A stretch of DNA of 64,000 bases from Capronia americana (lineage: Eukaryota > Ascomycota > Eurotiomycetes > Chaetothyriales > Herpotrichiellaceae), in the NCBI GenBank assembly GCA_016110215.1, contig JADWQD010000011.1, positions 558,001-622,000 of the forward strand. Reading direction: 5' to 3'. The position numbers and the translations under genes were made by a program. The notes beneath the pieces were generated by a model. That model was not told the origin of the DNA and made no database searches. It worked only from the letters and a program-made list of their open reading frames with translations. This document shows positions 10,691-19,042 of this stretch, one piece after another. Position 1 is the first letter of the stretch. Every line of letters begins with the position of its first letter.

Positions 10691-11563
10691 ATGGCATCCA
10701 CTCTCGATCTCTCGGAAACACGAAGCCCATGGTTCTTGTGCCCACCAGGCACGAAGATGCACATATTAAACCTGGGGATCATGAGCGTGGATGAAGCATA
10801 CCTCCTGCAAGGCGCCAACGGCAGTTCCGCCAGCGATCCTCACCCAGTACACCAACGGCGGGACCTAGCCTACCTAGCGGCTCTGATCGAACACCCTGAG
10901 GCAGGCCTGATCCTTTACGAAACAGGCGGGCCCGAGGAGATAGAAGAGCATTGGGGTCCCCAACGAACCGACCTCTTCCCTCGCACAACTTACGACAAGT
11001 CCATACATAGCCTCCCTGCTGCACTGGCCGCCCTCGGCCACAAGGTCAACGACATCAAGGCTGTGATCATGGGCCACTTGCATCTCGATCACGCCGGCGG
11101 GCTTGAACACTTCTTCGACACCTCTGTCCCGATCTACGTCCACGAGGAGGAATTGAAATACGCGTGCTGGGCCGTGGCGACTCAGTCTGACGGCGGTGTC
11201 TACTTGTCCGATTATCTCGCTCTGAACGGATCGTTGAATTGGCAGACATTCAGCGGCGCCCACATTGACCTCTTCCGCGGCGTCACATTGCACCATTGTC
11301 CAGGGCATACGCCTGGTCTGTGCGCCATGCAGGTTAATTTGGCAGGTGATGGGACGTTTCTGTTCACCAGTGACCATGCGATTGTCAAGGAGAATTACTA
11401 TGATGCTCATCCACAAGGATGGCAGGCGAGGGATCATGTCGAATGGGTGAGGAGCAGCCAGATGCTAAAGAGGATTCAACGGGCTTTTGGTGCGACGGTG
11501 GTTTTTGGACATGATATTGATGTGGTTGAGGAGTTGTGGAAGGCGAAGAGATCATGGCAGTGA
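10691..11563 (+). CDS. Metallo-beta-lactamase fold hydrolase, lactonase-like
   Basis: The 290-residue protein carries the metallo-hydrolase motif HLHLDH (His129, His131, Asp133, His134). It also has His206 in GHTPG, Asp228 in TSDHA and His274 in FGHD, so the full di-metal ligand set appears present. N-terminal sequence (MHILNLGIMSVDEAYLL, then LIEHPEAGLILYETG) and overall length resemble bacterial N-acyl-homoserine-lactone lactonases of the AiiA/AttM type. Lactone hydrolysis is therefore the best guess, but the fold serves many substrates and this is inference. No signal peptide is evident. The gene has no intron and starts at a clear ATG (AAAGATGGC context). It is divergent from the zinc ADH. 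Confidence 0.8.
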   Translation: MASTLDLSETRSPWFLCPPGTKMHILNLGIMSVDEAYLLQGANGSSASDPHPVHQRRDLAYLAALIEHPEAGLILYETGGPEEIEEHWGPQRTDLFPRTTYDKSIHSLPAALAALGHKVNDIKAVIMGHLHLDHAGGLEHFFDTSVPIYVHEEELKYACWAVATQSDGGVYLSDYLALNGSLNWQTFSGAHIDLFRGVTLHHCPGHTPGLCAMQVNLAGDGTFLFTSDHAIVKENYYDAHPQGWQARDHVEWVRSSQMLKRIQRAFGATVVFGHDIDVVEELWKAKRSWQ

Positions 11564-13818
11564 GCCTGAAAGATGGTGGAGGCATTGTCTTTGGAATACA
11601 CCTTTGAGCATCGAGAATTAACCTAGAAACGTACTCGTATGCGACAAAGTTGCGAGGCCAGAGCATCCCTAGATTTCTGCGACTAACTCTGAATTACGTC
11701 AATCATGTCGAGGCTCAAATTATCTGCAGAGATGTACGTAAAACGTGATGGTTGTGGCTTTGGCCGTTTGCGGAGGAGCAGCCTTGCATGAACGCCCTGT
11801 CCCGGGTACGTAATTTGCTGAGCTGCAGGCCCGTTGGAAGTTAACCAGCGACCGTTGGATCGGGTCAGGGCGCGCCAGGCGGCGTTAGCGAGTGGTGAAC
11901 TTCCCACGCATCGCCAACGGTTAAGATCATCAAACCTGATGCTAATGAATCTGGGGGGTAGTGTCGCGTGCCCCTGGCAGCAAATTTGGAGATGGTCAAG
12001 ACCAAAACGCGTAGCAGGTCGCTTTCACCTCGAATTGCACTCACCAGTGCACCAATCAGACGCAGCGGTTTTCATACTCTTTTTGAACATGGTGCCGGTC
12101 AAAGAGAAATTTGAGTGAAGGCACGGAGTAGTATGGAGTAATTAATTCATCAACGCGGTGAGGTAGCTCTGGGCGAGTAGGTAGATTAAGTGCTAGAACC
12201 GCTCGGAAGAGTTTAGTCACTAGGAGCTGCTCAATCGTCATTCCGGTTTAGGTTTATGCTCATGCGCTATGAGCTCGCGTGGAAACGATAATTGTTCGCG
12301 ACGGACGTCCGGCTGAGACAGGTTTTGGATGCGAAGAGCTATGCACCAGTGTCTTCGATTGTGGTCGACCTTGCCATGCTATACGGAAGTCTCTGTTGTA
12401 GGGAGAACGGGTATGGCGGCAAGCAAGAATGATTCAAGGGTCTAGCCGTGATTCTGTGCCTCTCTGACGTGGTGGAACAGTACCTGAACAGTGGCAAGGA
12501 AGCAGCCTGTAACTCCCCCATTCTGTCACCGTTCGGAGATTTTTTGCGTCAACGAGCGTGTCACCCAGCGACCCTGGCAATTCGCCCACAGCGGCCTCGA
12601 CTCCGTACCATGTGAGATCGTGTGGCCAATGTCCCAGTGACCAGCGACGTCTGGACTTGATGATCATTCTACGCGGTACGAGCTACTACTCGTATCGTAA
12701 AGATTAGCATACGTTCAAGGCTGGGTGCGTGGCGAGAAAACACGAGTGGGTAGTCGATTAGGACCTGGATTTCGGCATGGCAATGTCATTGAGCGACCAT
12801 TCAATTGTCGTTCCTTGAGTCCCGGGCCTACGATCGCATTTCAGACCCAGCTGCCTCAACGTGATCCTGTCCACTCGTGCTGAGGTCAATCTTGACGACC
12901 ATGCACCTGCGAGATGTTGTTGGTTGGGAGGAGAGCCCCTGAACTAGCCAGAGCATGAAGCAGAGGCTGGAGCAGCGTCCCTAGTGCGAGCTAGCCGTTC
13001 GGGGTGCAGTTGTGGCTTGGGGTTTTCTCCAAATGCTCAAATGAGAAGCCGCGGCCAGCGTTTGGGTTGCGGGTGGCTTGGCCAAGGTCGTAAAAATAAC
13101 CAGGGAGACCCCTTCCGTTTTTCAGTTGGCCTTTGGCTGTGTTTCTCGCAGCCCGCTTGGAGTTGCTGGGTGTCTTCCGTCACTCATGATCTTCACCGGG
13201 ATGGGGATGCTGCCAGTGCGTGCGCCCTAAAATCTGCTTGGTGGTGCAACCGCACCTCCACCTGCACCTGCACCTGCACCTGCACCTGCACCTGCACCTG
13301 CACCATCGAATCGTCCCGCTTCTGCAGTCCCCCATCAAATGCGCACCCATCTTTTTTCGCCTGCATCTCGGGTTGTTGCTTTTCTCTCACTTCTCACTCA
13401 CCACGAAACAAAGCACTATCACCCGTACGCTCTTTCCCTCACTCACTCTTCATTCATTCGTTTGGTATTCTTAGACGGGGCGTCGACTTGTTGCTGCTGG
13501 GCTAGGTGCGGTCGCTCACTGTCATCATATACCTCGTATTCTGGGCGTCATTGTCACCTGCATTTAGACCTCATCAGCTGCGACTCCGCCAGCCCCAGGC
13601 CTGGGTTCAACGTATCGTCTTCCTGCACGCTGTCCTCGTCCGGCTCAGCCCCTTCGCATGGTACAGAACGCTATCGTTTTCACGCATTCTCCAGAATCTT
13701 AGTCAATGGTCTCCTTTCGCCGTTTCTGCGACCCCGTTTGTTCCAAGACTACCCGACATAACGGTCTGGTTGCGACGCTCTCTACAACCATAGCAACTGC
13801 TCAACACACATTTTCGCG
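11564..13818. other. Intergenic plus probable long 5' leader of Sel1 gene
   Basis: No gene is recognised in these 2.25 kb. The right part (about 13.0-13.8 kb) is C/T-rich, holds the (CACCTG) repeat and is probably promoter and 5' UTR of the Sel1-repeat gene. Two TACTCGTA octamers lie at 11632-11639 and 12687-12694. Confidence 0.45.
13253..13304 (+). repeat. (CACCTG)n hexanucleotide microsatellite
   Basis: About eight near-perfect CACCTG units in tandem, the first with one substitution, roughly 520 bp upstream of the Sel1-protein ATG. Each unit is also an E-box-type hexamer (CANNTG). Confidence 0.9.
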
Positions 13819-16011
13819 ATGAGCCGTCCTAACTACATCGAATTACCCCCCGACGGCTCGCGTTCGACCAGTGCGCTTTCAAGGAGTGGATTTTCACCTC
13901 GCATTCAGCATTTCGATGGAGATGTCCCGCCTGCGTTATCACCCTTGGACGCAATTGCTGCGCGAAGTCGGAAGTTGGCCAAAGAGTTGGAAGAGACTAG
14001 GAAGGCCGGAGAGCGACGGATGAGCAGGTTGTCGCCGCAGATTGTCACGGATTCCCTGACCGAGCACCAAAACAATCGGCCGCCCATTTTTCGAGCCTTA
14101 TCCGATGGCCTGGATACTGTCCCGCCTCTACCTGTGCTTGAAAAAGATCGCGGTGGTAACTTTGCACGAGTCGCCCACCCTCTAAACCGACCAGCCTCTC
14201 AACGTATTCGAATGGGCAGCATCGCATCGAAGGCCGCGGACGAACACGAGATCAAACAGCAGTCACCAGTGCAAGATTACTTCGGTGCTCCTCGAGTAGA
14301 GTCTCCCCCGCCGCTTGAACAGAGAGGACCGCAGTCACCCCCTCAAAGTTTAGGGAGCCCATCGTTGCATCCTCAGTCTGGGTTATCAAGACAGATCTCG
14401 ACCACTTCTCAATCGGAGCTGAGCGCGACATTGGCACCTCCCAGATCCCACTCGGATAGACTAAGACCGTATCAGGATTCTGACGACGACTATACCAGCT
14501 CCAACGCCGGCTCAACCTTCTCACAGTCAAGAAAACTTTCCTCGAGCAGTGGTTTCTCTGCACCACATTCCCCGATCTCGCCATATTTACAATCTCACGG
14601 CCGCACACCGTCGAGCGGCTCGCTTGATTCTCCGTCCAAACCCACACTGACTCGAAATTTCTCGCGCCCGCTGAGCTCCGCGAGCTTGACAAATCTAAAA
14701 GCAGAGAGGAGCCCCTCGACAGCCGCATTCACCGACCGCATGGGCCAGCTTCGGCCGGCAAATTCTTTCGATAATTCCAGCTCTACACTGAATGGATACC
14801 TCGCTGGTGAAGCATCTTCATACACTCATGCAACGTACAGCCTACCGCGCGGCAAAGATGTGTCTGGCCGTGCCTCCCGGGTTTTCTCCGCCCTATCGAC
14901 GCCGCATTTTGAATGGCAGGAACCTATGTTCCCCGGCACCCCTCCACTAGAGGGCAAAAGTAGCATGGACCTCCCAGCTCCCTCACCTATGGCTTCGGCA
15001 CGGCCGAGCAGGGAGGACCAAAGCCAGAGATCAGGGTTATCGTTTGAGCTCAACGCAGAAAGTTCACTTGTAGCCCACGACCGACCATCACCCGCAACGG
15101 CGCATTACACGCCGACAGGCTCTCTTAGATCAAACGATTCTGCAGGTTCGAGGCCTTCCCTAGGCCAGCTACCACCCCCTCCTTCGGGGTTTATGCTACC
15201 TCCTACCCCTCTCTCACCCGTTGAGGAGATGTCACATTCTTCCAGGTCAAACAGCACCGTTCGGCCTACAACTGCTCGAAGTGGCAGTAACTACCAAGGC
15301 CTTTCGGCGGACGACCATGTCACAAAAGCAATCGAACTTCATCAAGATGGAAAACTCAATGAGTCGACGTATCATCTCCGAATAGCAGCCAACAGGGGTC
15401 ACGCGACTGCGATGCTTCTGTATGCCCTTGCTTGCCGTCATGGCTGGGGTCTCCGTGCAAATCCAAGGGAAGGCGTACAGTGGCTTCGCAAGGCTGTAGA
15501 CTGCGCCATGCTCGATATCGCGGAGGATGAGGACCCGTCGTCGAGAAAGCCGGGTGTCGATTTTAATGACAAGATGGCACATCGTGCCCAGTTCGCTCTG
15601 AGCGTGTATGAGCTTGGCGTGTCTCACCTCAATGGTTGGGGTGTTGAGCAAGACAAAACTTTGGCCCTGCGATGTTTCGAAATAGCCGGCAATTGGGGCG
15701 ATACTGACGCCCTGAGCGAAGCTGGCTTTTGTTATGCCGAGGGGATTGGCTGCAAGAAAGATATGAAGAGAGCGGCCAAATTCTACCGAATGGCAGAGGC
15801 GAAAGGGGTCAGCATGATCGGAAACAGTTGGTGAGTTTTGGCGAACTGTGAATTGACTGTGCAGTCACTAATCTATCATGGCAGGATCTACAAAGATAAA
15901 TACAATGATTCCGATGACGAGGGCGATCGAGCTCAGTCTCCAGGAAAGACTTCTTCACCGAAGCCTCGTAGCAAGTCCAAATCTCGGGGGATATTTGGAC
16001 GAAAGAAATGA
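13819..16011 (+). CDS. Sel1-repeat protein (Skt5/chitin-synthase-regulator-like)
   Basis: Two exons, 13819-15830 and 15885-16011, join in frame across a 54-bp intron (GTGAGT donor, CACTAAT branch-like site, CAG acceptor). The product is about 712 residues. Residues 1-500 are disordered and rich in Ser/Pro, as in phosphorylated scaffold proteins. From about 500 to 665 there are Sel1-type repeats with the usual small-residue signatures, such as RGHATAMLLYALACRHGWG and GDTDALSEAGFCYAEGIG. The second exon encodes a WIYKDKY block and a basic tail ending GRKK, with no CAAX box. Fungal Sel1 proteins of this shape include Skt5/Chs4-type activators of chitin synthase and relatives. I infer a scaffold role in cell wall or polarity, not a proven one. 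Confidence 0.85.
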
Positions 16012-16618
16012 ACGCATCAACCCTGACATGGGAGGCCTACCGAGGCTGGACCTTGACATTTGTCTTACCGCTGTCCGAAAAGTGTGAGCAGGGCTGTGAT
16101 GGAGCTGAGAATCAGTTGGCTGTGGTTGGACCACTTAATTCACCTGACGAAGATCATGTATTATGAACCATATATGGGCAAGGCTATCTCTACGCTCTTC
16201 ACGAAAGCCGGTTTGATTTGTACCTGCTATCGAGGGGACATGTACGACCCCTTTTGAAGCATCTGTGCTTGCGCTACACTGCGCACGGATTTTATACTCG
16301 TAATGAAGTTGACGGCCGTTTGAAGATGGGTTGCCATACTCCGTACGCCGCTGAGACTCGCCCAAATTTATGTTGCCGAGTCCGTGATTGGTGGTCATTG
16401 GGGGGCCGTCGAGGGGGATCCGATGACTAAGCCATCGGTTTCCCGATGTAACCCAGCCTCGCGTTGTGAGTCAATGTGCAGTATACAGTACATAGTCCAT
16501 ACCGCCTTGTTGTGTTTGTCCTGTTCATTCTAGCACGTGGATGGGATAGCACTCACGGTAGCGCTTGGGTTCACCTTTTTCACCGACACGACGAGTCTTC
16601 CAGGTCAGGCGCACAACC
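16012..16618. other. Intergenic
   Basis: Space between two co-oriented genes: 3' UTR of the Sel1 gene, then promoter of the GNAT gene. There are only short frames. One TACTCGTA octamer lies at 16295-16302. Confidence 0.45.
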
Positions 16619-18232
16619 ATGACACAACGACAAGTACAATTGCAAGAACAAGAACAAGACCGGGGACCTGGACACGGCGAGGGACAACTCCATCCCGAGT
16701 CGAAGACCAATTCCGAAAAGGCACTGCGACGAACACAGACACAGACACAGACACGCAAGCCCACGCCTACGCCTACGTGCATGCCCAGCGTTTCCATCAT
16801 CAAAACCCGTGCCCTGAATGAAGATCAGGTCCCGCTTCTCGTGGGGAAACTCGAATCTCACCTCCCATACTCGCTGCCCTTACTACGGAGGATTCAGTTC
16901 CATTTACAGCGAGAGCGTGCGTCGACGACGGCGCGGATCTTCGTCGCTGCCGTGCATGCCGATTCGGCTGGCGACAGGGAGGGTCGGGTCTCCTCGGGCG
17001 CGGACGCGGGCGCGGGCGAACACGAGGATGACAATCAGCAGCAGCAGCAGCCGTGGGAGGACCTCGATGCATGGTTCCTGGAACCTCAATCGCTCGAGAA
17101 TCCCTGGATCGCCGCACACGTCGATCTCGTCAACGCGGGACAGACGCAGGTATGGGTGTTTGGGAGCTGGGAGGCGTCGGCGGCAGCAGCGTCATTGTCC
17201 TCGTCCTCGGGGAATGAAGTGGCCTTTATGAGCGCAGACACGGGTGCGAATGCGAATGCACACGCGAATGCGGATCCAGATCCAGATCCAGATCCAGATC
17301 CAGATCCAGTTCACAAACGCCTCCTCCACGCGCTCTTCACATACATCTCCCGCGAATTGATCCCGTTGCTCCCGATCACTCCGCCGGAGGAATGGCTCGC
17401 CTTGGCCCGAACGGGCAAGTACCTGAGTAGACCGTACTCGCGCGACAAAGTCATCTTCGGCACCGTGAGCGACAAGCTGTGGACCCTGTTCCCGGAGAGG
17501 GCCAGGACGCGCACCGACGCAGGGTATTGGAAGTATTTGTTCGATCGGTCCGCGAGTCCGAGTTCAACTTCCAATCCAACACCATCACCACCACCTGCGC
17601 CGCCGTTGCCACCAGGCTACCGTTTCGGACCCATGCACGACCGCGATCTCCAGACCGTGCTGGATAGGACGCCCATCCCGCGCACGCTGGGCACATTGCG
17701 CCAACTTGTTTCGGTGGGGCTGTTCCATGAGGAGAGCGAATGTGGGAGTACGAGGATAAGCTCAAGCTCAAGAACCGCCCCTGTGGGATGGGGTTTCCTA
17801 GGTAAAGACGCGAGTCTGTCGTCGTTGCACACCGAGGTCGAGCATCGTGGCAAGGGGCTCGCCGTCGCGTTGGGGGCCGAGTTGCTGAGACTCCAGCAGG
17901 AACAGGAGCAGCAGCAGCAGCAGTATGTGGTGGCGGGTGATTCTCAAGGGGAAGAGAACGGCGCAGGGGTCGTAGGGGGAGGAGGAGGCGCGGCAGAGGA
18001 GGAGAAGGAGAACAATAACAACAACGACGACGCTCGGATGGCAAGGACAACGCCATCGTCAAAGTCAACGTCGACGTCAAGGTCGTGGTGGGGACACGCG
18101 GACGTAAGCCAGCACAACATCGCGAGTCAGCGAGTCATGGAGAAACTGGGCGGCCGGCCGGCTTGGAAGGTCATGTGGACGGAGATGGATATGCGTGTGT
18201 TGTTGGCTCTGGCTCTGGAGGAGCGGTCGTGA
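16619..18232 (+). CDS. GNAT (FR47-like) acetyltransferase with low-complexity inserts
   Basis: The frame of 537 codons is taken from the ATG at 16619; a longer frame has only a TTG start. The C-terminal half looks like a fungal FR47-type GNAT N-acetyltransferase. It has an acetyl-CoA-binding stretch (HTEVEHRGKGLAVALGAELL) and a later block (WWGHADVSQHNIASQRVMEKLGG). These two blocks are normally close together, but here about 65 residues of Gln, Gly, Glu and Asn runs separate them. The N-terminus is also Gln/Thr-rich, and a (Asp-Pro)n run is encoded by a hexanucleotide repeat. The substrate is unknown; relatives are often described as glycine-N-acyltransferase-like. The homopolymer runs come from simple-sequence expansions, so activity is uncertain. 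Confidence 0.72.
   Translation: MTQRQVQLQEQEQDRGPGHGEGQLHPESKTNSEKALRRTQTQTQTRKPTPTPTCMPSVSIIKTRALNEDQVPLLVGKLESHLPYSLPLLRRIQFHLQRERASTTARIFVAAVHADSAGDREGRVSSGADAGAGEHEDDNQQQQQPWEDLDAWFLEPQSLENPWIAAHVDLVNAGQTQVWVFGSWEASAAAASLSSSSGNEVAFMSADTGANANAHANADPDPDPDPDPDPVHKRLLHALFTYISRELIPLLPITPPEEWLALARTGKYLSRPYSRDKVIFGTVSDKLWTLFPERARTRTDAGYWKYLFDRSASPSSTSNPTPSPPPAPPLPPGYRFGPMHDRDLQTVLDRTPIPRTLGTLRQLVSVGLFHEESECGSTRISSSSRTAPVGWGFLGKDASLSSLHTEVEHRGKGLAVALGAELLRLQQEQEQQQQQYVVAGDSQGEENGAGVVGGGGGAAEEEKENNNNNDDARMARTTPSSKSTSTSRSWWGHADVSQHNIASQRVMEKLGGRPAWKVMWTEMDMRVLLALALEERS
16733..16754 (+). repeat. (ACAGAC)n microsatellite in GNAT coding region
   Basis: A short tandem of ACAGAC units within the GNAT frame, encoding alternating Thr and Gln. 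Confidence 0.75.
17272..17309 (+). repeat. (GATCCA)n microsatellite encoding Asp-Pro repeats
   Basis: About six perfect GATCCA units in frame, giving alternating Asp and Pro in the GNAT protein. The length is a multiple of three, so changes in unit number keep the frame. Confidence 0.9.
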
Positions 18233-19042
18233 CAGGGAGGGACGGCGTGGGCATGGGCGTGTGGCCATCACAGTCGACGAACGTACTAGGGCCGAAAAGT
18301 GCAGAAATGGAGAGAGACGATCGTGGTATACTTCCCGAGAAGGTAGGTAGGTAGGTACGTACATAGGTACGTCCCTGGTCGTGGTCTGCCGTACAGGGAC
18401 AGGGACCTGCGATTCCGACGACTGACTGATTGACTCATACATGGCGCAAAGGGGTGGTTCGGTCGGCAAACGAAACCGCCTACGGGGTACATACGTCAAA
18501 GAATGACGGCGACGGCGGTGCATCGAGTGCATCCTGTCCTGTCCTAGGTCGGGGACTATCGAGCCCACGCAATATTGCACCACGAAAACGACAGATGGCG
18601 CCATGAATGCGACTCAGTCAGGTAGTTTTTCCTGTAGCGTTTGAGGCCTCGCTCTCTTGAAACGACAGGGTCTAGACAGCGGCAGAGTCGTCGTTGAGGT
18701 TTTTTCTGCTCAACACATCTGAGCTGGAAGGGGTACATAGAAAGAACTTTATTATAAAAATATCCTGGGGTTCTGTGGCCATTTGTAACATTATCTCCAA
18801 TATACACCAGATATATATCCTTCGTTGCAAGAGTCGTATAACCTCAAGGCGCTGTCCAAATCTGGAGATCGTCATATAAACCATTCCCTCCGTTGTCATT
18901 CATATTTACAGTCTTCGTAAGAGCAGTTCTCGATCAAGCCCGCACTCTCGTCCATGACCCGAAGCTGGACGGAAGCGGGGGAGTAACATAACCCTTAACT
19001 GTCTTTATTCGTAGCCCATCATCCCATTGCGTACGCCGTACG
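18233..19042. other. Convergent intergenic region
   Basis: The 3' ends of the GNAT gene (+) and the sulfate permease (-) face each other here. No coding region is recognised. It includes a GGTA/GTAC-type simple repeat near 18341. Confidence 0.5.
18341..18372. repeat. (GGTA)n tetranucleotide repeat
   Basis: Several tandem AGGT/GGTA units pass into alternating ACGTAC sequence downstream of the GNAT gene. Confidence 0.75.
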
